64,000 nt of DNA from Anaerolineae bacterium (GCA_022820665.1 JAJEFB010000001.1:1-64000); one strand, 5' to 3'; positions 53,546-61,970 are shown, counted from the stretch's first letter. Numbers and translations are program-made. Notes: generated by a model not told the origin, from the sequence alone.

Positions 53546-56122
53546 CTATCGCGCGCTGGCATTCCAGGCGCCAACTGTCAGGCTCTTGGCGCTGTTGACC
53601 TCCAGCGTTGCGCTTTCGCCGGCATCCAGCCAAAAGTAATTGTCGGAGACTTCAAAGGTATCGAGATGCCCGGGCTGCGAGACATGGACAGCCACCGCGG
53701 GCAGCGAGCCCCTGTTGGAGACGACCGCCTCGCTTCCGTCAACCTCCAGACTCAAGGCGCTCTGCGGCAGGTTAAACAGGCTGCCTTTTACCGCCTCGTA
53801 ATTGACGAAATAGAACGTGCGATCCGCCAGCGACTTGTCCTTCCACACTTCCGCTACCACAAACAGCGGGACGGTATCCGTCTGCTGGTAACTCAAGCTG
53901 AAATTGCCCAGCGCATGCGGACTTGTCACGGAACCTCGACCCTCAAAGCCCGCGCTCTTAATCAACTGCAACCCACCGTCATAGGCTCGGACCAGCACTT
54001 GCCATGAAGCATCTGCCAGTTCAGAGGCGTCATCCAGGAGATAGACCGGCAAGTTCAAAGGCGTTCCCATGTTGTTCAGGCTCGTAAATAGCACGCAGGC
54101 GTGCAGAGGGGCGAAGGCGTCCTGGAAAAAGTAGTGGCCGATTTTTGGCGCGCCATACCAGTCAACACAAGCCCATGAGGCCGCCGGGTAATTGTCCGTC
54201 AATTTGTAATAGAGGACACCCGTGCTCTCTGGCCAGCGGCAGCGCGCGCGCTCAAGCGTATGCCGAATCCCCACCGCTTGCGACAACTGCGAACCTATCG
54301 TGTAATCTTCCAGACTGCAGTCCGCCGGAACAAAGTAATTCGCGTATTGCATCAAACGAGAAACGCCTTCATATTTGTTGAAAACAGCCGTGTGGTAGGC
54401 AAAAGCGCCGTCCTCGCGCGGCGGCCACAGGTCTTGCTCGTCCTCCGGCAAAAAGCGCATGAGGGATTCGTAGACCGGGCTGCAAGCCAAGCCGAATTCG
54501 CCGAAAAAGATCGACGTCATATTCAAGTTGTGATCCAGGTGCTCGCGCTGCCAATAACAATTGTAATTGTGCGAGCTGCCGCCCCAGGGTTCGGCGCGGT
54601 GATAGGGTCGCGTATCATCCAGCTCGATGCTTAGGCGGCCCATCATGTCGATCGCCGGTCCGAAAGGCTGGCCCGATTCGTTGCCAGCGCCGTACATCGC
54701 CAGCGAGGGACGATTGCGTATGCGCAGGGTGTTGCGTCGCACGGTCTCTTCCAGCATGCCGTATGGCTGCGTAACGTGGCTGTTCCAGGCTGTTGGCCAC
54801 TCTTGCATCACCAGGATGCCGTAGCGGTCGCAAAGATCGTAAAAATCGTCAGTTTCCGGCATGCCGCTTCCCCAGGGGCGCAGCATCTGTATGTGCTGCA
54901 TGGCTGCCAGCTTGATGAATCGCTCGTAACGTTCCCTGCGGAAGTCCATCAGCGGATCCAGCGTACACCAGTTCGTCCCCTTGATGAACATGGGCTCGCC
55001 ATTGATGAGGAAGGTCCAATTGTACAGATCCGGCTGCGGTCCCTGTGGCAGTGGCTCCATTGCAATCGTACGCAATCCAAGCGTGAAAGAATGAACGTCA
55101 GCCTCTTCACTATTGTCAGGCAAGAATGACAAGGTGACTCGGTAGAGGTTCTGTTCTCCCATGTCGACCGGCCACCATAATTTAGGATCTGGGACCTGGA
55201 ATCGTAAAGACTTCTTTAACTCGCCCGCGTCAGACGCGACCGGATACTTGAACGCGTATCGCTTTCCAGCGAAGTTTTCCGGTTCGACGCTGCCGGAAAG
55301 CGTTCCCGACCATCCTTCGCTGTCGCCGACAAACTGCAACGCGAGCTCAACAATCCCGGCTTGAGCATCTACCGTTTTGGCAAATGGATGCTCCATTCGC
55401 ACTGGCGGCTTGTCCCGTATCGACACCGACCGCCAAATGCCCAGCGAGGGCAAATTCGAATAGTGCCATCCATAAACATTGTTGAAGACCACCGTTCGCA
55501 TCCAACTACCGTTATTGTCCGGATTGGTGCCGCTTGGGTTCCACGATTCAAATGGTATGGGTTCCAGCCGAACGATCAGCGAATTGTCCGCCTGCAGGAG
55601 TCCCGCGATATCAAAGTCGGGACCGCCGAACATGCCCTCGTGGCTGCCCAGCATCTTTCCGTTGAGCCAGACTGTGCAGCGGTTGGCGACCCCCTCAAAC
55701 ATGAGCGCATCGCCTCTGAGCTCGGCCGGACACGAGAAATCGCGGCGCATCCACCAGGTCTTGAAGCTCTCCTGACGCGCAATAGCCTGGTTAAGTCCAA
55801 AACTCGGATCGGGAAGGATGCCCGCTTCTACCAACGCGGTATGCACACTGCCGGGAACTTGCGCCGGGATTGCGTCGCTCCACTGTCCGCCCAGCCGATC
55901 AGCAAGTTTGCCGCCTTCCGCCAACTGCCAGGAGCCGTCGAGTGACAGCGCTTCCGTCCCTTTTGGATGACTAAGTGGCGAATCATCCAGGACCAGCGAT
56001 TCCGGTTCGTCATCCCAGGGCGTAAACCGGGGCGCAAACTCCTCGCGCTCAATCTCGTCTAATGACTTAAGCGCAAGGCGCTCTGTCTGGTCGGAATCCG
56101 AGTTTCTAGAGTCGCGATTCAT
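53546..56122 (-). CDS. GH2 beta-mannosidase-like glycosidase, second copy
   Basis: An 858-residue GH2 protein, colinear with the one at 46639: jelly roll with FKTWWMRRDFSCP and VWLNGKMLGSHEGMF, Ig-like domains, barrel with acid/base Glu in YGAGNESG (E482) and nucleophile in FGEFGLACS (E542). The N-terminal 20 residues (MNRDSRNSDSDQTERLALK) are an extension with no signal peptide. Close paralogue from an old duplication. The start follows TAGGAG. Monocistronic, divergent from the fucosidase gene, convergent with the binding protein. Confidence 0.88.
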   Translation of the reverse strand: MNRDSRNSDSDQTERLALKSLDEIEREEFAPRFTPWDDEPESLVLDDSPLSHPKGTEALSLDGSWQLAEGGKLADRLGGQWSDAIPAQVPGSVHTALVEAGILPDPSFGLNQAIARQESFKTWWMRRDFSCPAELRGDALMFEGVANRCTVWLNGKMLGSHEGMFGGPDFDIAGLLQADNSLIVRLEPIPFESWNPSGTNPDNNGSWMRTVVFNNVYGWHYSNLPSLGIWRSVSIRDKPPVRMEHPFAKTVDAQAGIVELALQFVGDSEGWSGTLSGSVEPENFAGKRYAFKYPVASDAGELKKSLRFQVPDPKLWWPVDMGEQNLYRVTLSFLPDNSEEADVHSFTLGLRTIAMEPLPQGPQPDLYNWTFLINGEPMFIKGTNWCTLDPLMDFRRERYERFIKLAAMQHIQMLRPWGSGMPETDDFYDLCDRYGILVMQEWPTAWNSHVTQPYGMLEETVRRNTLRIRNRPSLAMYGAGNESGQPFGPAIDMMGRLSIELDDTRPYHRAEPWGGSSHNYNCYWQREHLDHNLNMTSIFFGEFGLACSPVYESLMRFLPEDEQDLWPPREDGAFAYHTAVFNKYEGVSRLMQYANYFVPADCSLEDYTIGSQLSQAVGIRHTLERARCRWPESTGVLYYKLTDNYPAASWACVDWYGAPKIGHYFFQDAFAPLHACVLFTSLNNMGTPLNLPVYLLDDASELADASWQVLVRAYDGGLQLIKSAGFEGRGSVTSPHALGNFSLSYQQTDTVPLFVVAEVWKDKSLADRTFYFVNYEAVKGSLFNLPQSALSLEVDGSEAVVSNRGSLPAVAVHVSQPGHLDTFEVSDNYFWLDAGESATLEVNSAKSLTVGAWNASAR

Positions 56123-56545
56123 ATATAACTCCTAAGTATTGAGATCTATCAATCGATAATTCGAGCATTGCCTCTGGATAAGATACCGCATATCGGTTTC
56201 CAAAGCACACTGCGCCAACGTCGGGTAGTGAATCGAAGTCAGCTGAAATAATGAACAACAATCACCTGACAATTAGCAGGGACGATCCGCTGGATCGCCC
56301 GACGAGTAGAAAATGAATGAATATCGGGCGACTGACGGTCTGTGTCTACGCGCCCCACCGAGTCGCCCCTACCAACCTCGTTCGTATTTTGGGTTAAGGA
56401 TATCATGTCGAGGACTGGCTACATGTATGTCAACCAAAAAGTATACACTACACTGCGCCAACATTGGAGAAGATTCGTATTCCCAGGATCAGCTTGGTTA
56501 CAATATCGAAAGTCCCGCACAACTGATCCCAAAGCGAGCGCTGTG
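56123..56545. other. intergenic region between GH2 and the fucosidase, with a 13-nt direct repeat
   Basis: This 423-bp region holds no gene I can support. The frame of the fucosidase is open back to 56342, but that extension does not look like the family. A 13-nt direct repeat ACACTGCGCCAAC occurs at 56208-56220 and 56450-56462. The spacing (242 bp) and location in a divergent promoter region suggest regulator sites. Confidence 0.45.
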
Positions 56546-57844
56546 ATGAGCCAATCTTTGGACCGAGCACAAGATCGCGCGTCTCAAGCCGTTTACACCA
56601 AGTCGAGCAATCGCCCTGAGCGTCTTGCCTGGTATCAGGATCTGGCGATAGGCATGTACCTGTACTGGACCGTTGACGCGGTCTTCGGCATGGTCAACTC
56701 CCATTCGGTCATCGGCGCCTCTCGCGACTACTTGAGACGTTATTTCACGCAACTGCCCGCGTTTTTCGACCCCAAAAAATTCGACGCCCGCTGGTACGCC
56801 AGGCTAGCGAAGCTCTGTGGTTTCGACTATGTGACAATCGCGGCCAAGAATCACAATGGCTTCTGTATGTGGGACACCGCCACGACCGACTTCAATGTCA
56901 TGAATACGCCCTTCGGCAGGGATATCGTCGGCGAATACGTGGCGGCGCTGCGAGAAAATGACTTGCCAGTTGGCATGTACTATTCTCCCGACGATGCCTG
57001 GTTCCAATGGAGGCGCGGCAAAATTCCCGCCCGCGCCCTCGATTACGCTAATCCAGAACACAATCCCGAACTCTTGGAATACGACAAGGCGCAGGTCCGC
57101 GAACTGCTGGAAAGCTACGAGCCGGATATACTCTGTTTTGACGGCTACCGCGATGCGACGCGCTCGCTTGTAGAATACAGTTGGCGCCTGCGCCCGGACC
57201 TGATGATCACCAGAGGCGGCATTGTCACGCCCGAACAAGAACCCCGCGCAGACCTGCGAGGTCCCTTTGAAGCGCACTACACGATCGGCACGCAATGGCA
57301 GTACAAGGCGGGCAACGACCGCCTGAAAACGGGCCGCGAACTGATCGAACTGCTGATCAACATTCGTTCCCGCGGCGGCACGCTCTTATTGGCGGCGGGC
57401 GGTCCGGATGCCGACGGGTTGCTCCCGCGCCACATGGATGATCGCCTTCGCGAAATCGGTCTTTGGAATTTCGTAAACGGCGAGTCCATTCGCAGGGTTC
57501 GTCCCTGGCTTGTCTCTCGCGAAGACGCTGTATCATTCACTTGGAACGAAGCTGAACAGACTGTTTACGCATTTGATACGGCGCCCGCGCTGGATCTGGG
57601 TGAATGGCGGACGATAACCCTGCGAAGCCTGCGAGCCACAGAGCGGACAGATCTCGAAGTATTAGGGCAGTCCGGGCGAGTGCTCGAATACCGTCCGGAG
57701 GTAAACCCGTCCGCGCGCTGGACACAACATGATGAGGTACTCGAGATTTCCTATTGCCGGACACAGCGGCTTTATAATAATCACAAATGGCCGAATCCAC
57801 CCGTGATCAAAATCAGCGCTGCGGAAAAGGGGCGCATCGACTAG
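56546..57844 (+). CDS. GH29 alpha-L-fucosidase-like protein
   Basis: A protein of about 432 residues with the GH29 barrel: YLYWTVDAVFG near 39, GFDYVTIAAKNHNGFCMWDTATTDFNV (92-118), GRDIVGEYVAALRENDLPVGMYYSPDD, DILCFDGY with the predicted nucleophile D199, and LLINIRSRGGTLLLAAGGPDADGLLP. The C-terminal NGESIRRVRPW and a small beta domain follow. The usual KHHDGF is KNHNGF here. The start is taken at the ATG at 56546; no signal peptide, so cytoplasmic. It would remove terminal alpha-fucose from imported oligosaccharides; confidence in the family is good, in activity moderate. Confidence 0.82.
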   Translation: MSQSLDRAQDRASQAVYTKSSNRPERLAWYQDLAIGMYLYWTVDAVFGMVNSHSVIGASRDYLRRYFTQLPAFFDPKKFDARWYARLAKLCGFDYVTIAAKNHNGFCMWDTATTDFNVMNTPFGRDIVGEYVAALRENDLPVGMYYSPDDAWFQWRRGKIPARALDYANPEHNPELLEYDKAQVRELLESYEPDILCFDGYRDATRSLVEYSWRLRPDLMITRGGIVTPEQEPRADLRGPFEAHYTIGTQWQYKAGNDRLKTGRELIELLINIRSRGGTLLLAAGGPDADGLLPRHMDDRLREIGLWNFVNGESIRRVRPWLVSREDAVSFTWNEAEQTVYAFDTAPALDLGEWRTITLRSLRATERTDLEVLGQSGRVLEYRPEVNPSARWTQHDEVLEISYCRTQRLYNNHKWPNPPVIKISAAEKGRID

Positions 57845-57900
57845 GTTGAAACAGACGGTCTAATCAGCGGTTTTATACTATGGTGCTGGCGCTCTTCGAT

Positions 57901-57928
57901 TTGCCCGCAAGATTCGTCAGCCTACAAT
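57901..57928 (+). promoter_or_regulatory. promoter of the TPR gene
   Basis: TTGCCC (57901-57906), 16-bp spacer, TACAAT (57923-57928). The predicted start is within 2-4 nt of the ATG at 57938, so the message may be leaderless, or the ATG at 57959 (residue 8) is the true start. Confidence 0.4.
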
Positions 57929-57937
57929 TACAGGTGA

Positions 57938-59191
57938 ATGCGAACAAAGTCTCACGTCATGCAAAGCGATCCCAGCCCACCGTCCGCCCCTATTGAGGGT
58001 GGTTTCCTGCGCGCCAGGGATATCAATCGGCGCGGATTGCCATTGAAGCCGATCCTCGCTATCTGCGTCGCAGCGCTCATCCTGGCGATTGCCAGGCAGC
58101 AGGCGTTGCTGCTGGCGCCTGCTCTCGTTCTCACGCTGCTGGTTTGGGCCGCCTGGAGACTGAGCAAAAGGCAACGCGTTGTCCGATTGAGAATGGACGA
58201 AAGAGCGCTGTCGATTGCGGGACATGGCTACGACATTCTGCTGCAGCCGCCCTTTCGATTCAAGACGGGCGTCCAGCGTATTCCGCCCCAAGGAAAGCAA
58301 GACGAGACTTGCTTCGTAAGAGTCGTGATTGATGTTCGAGGCAAACCGCTCGTCCTGGAAGAACAAGTGCTGGCCGGTCGCATGCCGCCAAAGCTGGACG
58401 AGATCCCTGGCTTGTCGAGCGCGATTGGCATCGCTGAACTGACCAGTCTCACGCCCTTTCCCGGTACGCTCTGGTCCCTGATCCAAGCCCTCGATTTGCT
58501 CGCGCTTGACCACGATACCGAACAGCTCGACACCGACATCGCGACGCTTTTCCAGCTTGCGGAGCGGCAAATGTCCGAGAGGATCTTTTCAGGGGCTATA
58601 GAGACCTATACATCCATCATTCGATTAAGCCCCGATTCCTCGCTTGCCTACTACAGCCGCGGGGCAGCGCGCTATTTTCACCGTAGCGAACTGGAAAAAG
58701 CCGTCAACGATCTTGTCACCTCGCTGCGGCTCGAGCCGGATCAATACAAATGCTATCGTATGCTTGCTCTGATCCATGCCCAACTGGGCGAATGGGTTGC
58801 CATGCGCGACGACTGCACCAAAGCCATCCAACTGCTCCCAAACAGCGCGGAACTTTATAACCTGCGGGGCAGCGCCTGCTATCGCCTGCAGGACTACGGC
58901 TCGGCTCTGGAAGATTTCGATCAATCGATCCGCCTGGATGGAAACCGCTACGAGGCTTATTACAATCGGGGATTGGCCAGGCGGCGATTGGGCTTGTTGA
59001 ACGAGGCGCTTAGGGACTTCCGCTACGCGCTACAACTGAATCCGGACTTTGACGCCGCCCGGCGCAGCGCCATCAGCGTCGAACGGCGACTGCAACAGTT
59101 GAACGCCGCGCGCAGCCTTCCATCGACGGGCGCGGCGATCACGGAAGCCACCCGCCCTCTAGTAAATAGCCTGGATAACCCTCGTGAGTGA
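57938..59191 (+). CDS. membrane-anchored TPR protein
   Basis: A 417-residue protein. Two closely spaced hydrophobic helices (about 34-46 and 50-68) anchor it; a middle domain (about 75-195) has no recognised family. About five TPR motifs occupy about 210-385 (GAIETYTSIIRLSPDS, AYYSRGAARYFHRSELEKAV, ALIHAQLGEWVAMRDD, LYNLRGSACYRLQDYGSALEDFDQSIRLDG, YYNRGLARRRLGLLNEALRDFRYALQLNPD). TPR arrays mediate protein-protein contacts; the partner is unknown. Located between the glycan-use locus and the ars genes. Confidence 0.8.
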   Translation: MRTKSHVMQSDPSPPSAPIEGGFLRARDINRRGLPLKPILAICVAALILAIARQQALLLAPALVLTLLVWAAWRLSKRQRVVRLRMDERALSIAGHGYDILLQPPFRFKTGVQRIPPQGKQDETCFVRVVIDVRGKPLVLEEQVLAGRMPPKLDEIPGLSSAIGIAELTSLTPFPGTLWSLIQALDLLALDHDTEQLDTDIATLFQLAERQMSERIFSGAIETYTSIIRLSPDSSLAYYSRGAARYFHRSELEKAVNDLVTSLRLEPDQYKCYRMLALIHAQLGEWVAMRDDCTKAIQLLPNSAELYNLRGSACYRLQDYGSALEDFDQSIRLDGNRYEAYYNRGLARRRLGLLNEALRDFRYALQLNPDFDAARRSAISVERRLQQLNAARSLPSTGAAITEATRPLVNSLDNPRE

Positions 59192-59202
59192 AATGATACG
59201 CG

Positions 59203-59634
59203 CTAGATCAGCGATGAAAGCCATTCCTGGAGCCGGCGTTCCAAGCCATCTCGTACCTTGATGAACGAGCGCAGCGCGTCGTCGTCTTCGCCGCGGACTG
59301 CGGCCGGATCCGGGAAACTCCAGTGGATGCGAACGGCTCTTCCCGGGAAGACCGGGCATGTCTCGGCTGCCTTATCGCATACGGTGATGACGTAGTCGAA
59401 TTCCCTTTCCAAGTACTTGCTGAGGTGATCCGAAGATTGGCTCGAAATATCAATTCCGCGCTCGCGCATCGCCGCAATGGCGTAGGGATTAACGCTTGAA
59501 GGCTTCGCGCCAGCGCTGCAAACATCCGCGCGGTCCGGCGCCAGCTTTCGCAGCAAGCCTTCAGCCATCTGTGAACGCGCTGAATTCGCCGTGCACAGGA
59601 TCAGAACCTTGAGTTTTTGCGTCGAGAGATTCAT
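59203..59634 (-). CDS. arsC: arsenate reductase, thioredoxin-coupled LMW-PTP type
   Basis: A 143-residue protein of the low-molecular-weight phosphatase fold. The P-loop is CTANSARS (C14, then R20), and the second and third redox cysteines lie in CDKAAETCPVFPG (C86, C93). This cysteine triad matches Staphylococcus/Bacillus ArsC (C10, C82, C89), which reduce arsenate to arsenite with thioredoxin. It is 19 nt downstream of arsR in the same unit. No arsenite efflux gene (arsB or acr3) is adjacent. Confidence 0.93.
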   Translation of the reverse strand: MNLSTQKLKVLILCTANSARSQMAEGLLRKLAPDRADVCSAGAKPSSVNPYAIAAMRERGIDISSQSSDHLSKYLEREFDYVITVCDKAAETCPVFPGRAVRIHWSFPDPAAVRGEDDDALRSFIKVRDGLERRLQEWLSSLI

Positions 59635-59653
59635 CTACTTCAAGCGCCCGCGA

Positions 59654-59986
59654 TCAGGCATCGCGTCTCGCGGATGGCGGAAGGCGCTGAAAATCATGCT
59701 GTACTGCGAAATCCGGGGCGAATCTGCTGATCAACGAGCCGCAGCAGACGGTCATCTGCTCTTGATTCAAGGTGTAGAAGCGCTGCCGCCCCTCTTGCCG
59801 TATATGCACCAGTCCCGCTTCCTCCAGGCATTTCAGGTGATGGCTCACCGTCGGTTGTTTTACCTTGCCGCCAAGCAGATCCACCAGATCGCTGACGCTA
59901 AGCCATACGCAGCACAATTGCAGGCAAATCTCCTGGCGCGTGTCGTCACTCAACGCTTTGGCGAAGTTCACGAGATCTATGCTCAT
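59654..59986 (-). CDS. arsR: ArsR family transcriptional regulator, atypical metal site
   Basis: A 110-residue winged helix-turn-helix protein: ALSDDTRQEICLQL, the recognition helix region KVKQPTVSHHLKCLEEAGLV and wing IRQEGRQRFYTLN. Classical ArsR has CVC in helix alpha-3 (LCVCDL); here that position reads LSVSDL, so both cysteines are serine. Cysteines are found elsewhere: C25-C26, C53 and C81-C82. It probably represses its own operon with arsC. Its promoter predicts a leaderless message. Confidence 0.88.
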   Translation of the reverse strand: MSIDLVNFAKALSDDTRQEICLQLCCVWLSVSDLVDLLGGKVKQPTVSHHLKCLEEAGLVHIRQEGRQRFYTLNQEQMTVCCGSLISRFAPDFAVQHDFQRLPPSARRDA

Positions 59987-59992
59987 GCGCTA

Positions 59993-60021
59993 ACTATGAT
60001 TCATCATGTCTTTCAGGTCAA
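59993..60021 (-). promoter_or_regulatory. arsRC promoter and probable ArsR operator
   Basis: Minus-strand TTGACC (60016-60021), 17-bp spacer, CATAGT (59993-59998). Transcription would begin at about 59986, the A of the arsR ATG. A small dyad ATGAT-(2)-ATCAT (59996-60007) overlaps the -10 and spacer, a natural site for autorepression. Confidence 0.6.
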
Positions 60022-60079
60022 GCCCAACTGCGGGCTGAAACGCGAGAACAACATGCCGCGCTCGCCACCCTCACCCGCG

Positions 60080-60883
60080 CTAGTCGAGCCGGTCTTGCGT
60101 GGCTGCGAACCATTGCGACACAAACAGGGCGGCCAGCGCCAGCACGATCAGGATGAGTCCCGTCCAAATCGCCGCGCTGATGTCGCGCTCAAAAACGCTG
60201 TAGACCAGCAGCGGCATCGTCTGCGTCCGGCCCTGTAAATTGCCGGCGAAGAGAATGGTAGCGCCGAATTCTCCCACAGCGCGCGCCCAGCAAAGTATCA
60301 TTCCCGACGCCAATGCCCGCCATGCGATTGGCAAGGTTATGTACCAGAACATCTGCCAGCCATAGGCGCCATCCACGCGGGCGGCATCTTCCACCTCGGC
60401 CGAAACGCTGGAGAAACCGACCTGTGCCGAGCGAATATAAAAGGGCGCGGAAATGAAAAACTGCGCGATGATCACCGCGAGTATCGTAAACGGAATCACA
60501 ATACCGGCATCGGCAAGCCAGGCGCCGATAAATCCACGGCGACCGAAGGTAATCAAAAGCGCCAATCCCGCCACCGCGGGCGGCATAACAATTGGCAATT
60601 CGATGAATAGGCTTACGATGCGTTTGCCAGTGAATTCAAAGCGAGACAGCACGTACGCGAGCGGTGTTCCCAACAGCGCCGCCAGACAAACGACGGCCAG
60701 CGTCGAGGCAAAGCTCAGCAGGGTCGCCGTCAATATCGAGGACGATTCCGGCAATCCCTCCCATGCGCGCGAGCCCAAGCCGCTGACGACAAGCACGAAT
60801 ATCGGAATAGCCAACAATAGGAAGGCAAACGCGCTGACTGCAACGAGCAGCAGCTTGTCAGCCTTCAGCTTCCCCAGCTTCAC
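60080..60883 (-). CDS. modB: molybdate ABC transporter permease
   Basis: A 267-residue permease with six helices and the EAA-type loop: VEDAARVDGAYGWQMFWYITLPIAWRAL, then GMILCWARAVGEFGATILFAGNLQGRTQTMPLLVYSVFE, which is the ModB/CysT signature. It moves molybdate or tungstate across the inner membrane. The start overlaps the modA 3' end by 26 nt. modC does not follow; the next genes are arsR-arsC. Confidence 0.92.
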   Translation of the reverse strand: MKLGKLKADKLLLVAVSAFAFLLLAIPIFVLVVSGLGSRAWEGLPESSSILTATLLSFASTLAVVCLAALLGTPLAYVLSRFEFTGKRIVSLFIELPIVMPPAVAGLALLITFGRRGFIGAWLADAGIVIPFTILAVIIAQFFISAPFYIRSAQVGFSSVSAEVEDAARVDGAYGWQMFWYITLPIAWRALASGMILCWARAVGEFGATILFAGNLQGRTQTMPLLVYSVFERDISAAIWTGLILIVLALAALFVSQWFAATQDRLD

Positions 60884-61760
60884 AAGGCGCTACTTCCGTT
60901 TCGTCTTTTATGGGCTTGTCCAGGCTGGTTTCGGTCGTCGGCTCGGCTGCCGCCTCGTCCGTACCTTTCTGCAGCGAACAGAATCCGAAAGCGCCCAGAA
61001 TCGATTGACCAGCGTCAGATCTCAGAAAAACAATGAAGGCTTCGGAAAGCTCCGGCAGAGCAGTGTCGTCCAAAGCCGCTACCGGATAAGCCGCTATCTG
61101 ATTGTGGCGATCAGCTATGGGAAACCTGATCACATCGTCGCGAACTTCGTCCGTCACGTCCGTCTGATAGACAATGCCCGCATCCGCTTCGCCCAGGGCA
61201 ATGCGCGTCACGACCTGCCGAACATTGCTTTCTTCGGAGACGAGATTCTCCAGCGCCCGTCTGGCAAAGTCCTCTCCGTATTCATCGTTGTGCGAATCGA
61301 ACATGGCGTTTGTGTAGTCGCGAATGGGCGTGCCGGTCACCGCCAGCACAAGCAAAAGCGCCTTGCTGCCCAGATCTTGGATGCCGGTAATTTCCGCCGG
61401 GTTGTCAGCCGGCGCAATCAGCGCCAGCCGGTTCCTGGCGAAGGATTGTACGGCGCCTTTGCTGATTCGCCCGTCCGCAACGACCAGATCCATTTGCGAA
61501 CTGTTGGCGCTGGCAAAGATGTCCGCCGGCGCGCCCGCCATCAGCTGAGCAGCCAATTTTGATGAACTGGCGAAGTTCAAAACAATATCCGTCTCGGGAT
61601 GGTTCTCAAGAAATGCTGCCGCCAATTCTTCAAAGGCATCGGTCAGGGATGTAGCTGCAAAAATCGTCAACGTCCGCTTCTGCTGACCTTGACTTGAGAT
61701 TATGGACAGGGACAGGACGACAATGACACAGACAGTCCGCAGACAACGACCCATAGGCAT
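60858..61760 (-). CDS. modA: molybdate-binding periplasmic protein with acidic tail
   Basis: A 300-residue ModA: signal peptide (about 1-25), then RTLTIFAATSLTDAFEELAAAF (oxyanion-binding Ser), VLNFASSSKLAAQLMAGAPADIFASANSSQMD, and the C-terminal VRQVVTRIALGEADAGIVYQTDV and FIVFLRSDAGQSIL. It binds molybdate or tungstate. After FGFC the protein continues with about 40 acidic residues (Glu/Thr-rich, ending CEAGEAEG), longer than usual. Confidence 0.9.
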   Translation of the reverse strand: MPMGRCLRTVCVIVVLSLSIISSQGQQKRTLTIFAATSLTDAFEELAAAFLENHPETDIVLNFASSSKLAAQLMAGAPADIFASANSSQMDLVVADGRISKGAVQSFARNRLALIAPADNPAEITGIQDLGSKALLLVLAVTGTPIRDYTNAMFDSHNDEYGEDFARRALENLVSEESNVRQVVTRIALGEADAGIVYQTDVTDEVRDDVIRFPIADRHNQIAAYPVAALDDTALPELSEAFIVFLRSDAGQSILGAFGFCSLQKGTDEAAAEPTTETSLDKPIKDETEVAPCEAGEAEG

Positions 61761-61786
61761 GCATGCTTCCTCGAAATCAGACCGTT

Positions 61787-61814
61787 ATTATGCACGATGC
61801 AAGCGATATGAGAA
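61787..61814 (-). promoter_or_regulatory. promoter of modAB
   Basis: Minus-strand TTCTCA (61809-61814), 16-bp spacer, CATAAT (61787-61792). The start is near 61780, 20 nt before the ATG. Confidence 0.4.
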
Positions 61815-61970
61815 GGGACTTGTCCAGGTTCCCGCAGCCCGGCTTCTTGATCCTTGCGCGCCTCGAACGCCCGATTTTCGACGCGCTGGGGGACGGCTGA
61901 CCGACCGCAATCTGACGACTTCTCAACGCTCGCTTGAACCCATCAGTTTTTCGACTAACGTAAGATCAAA

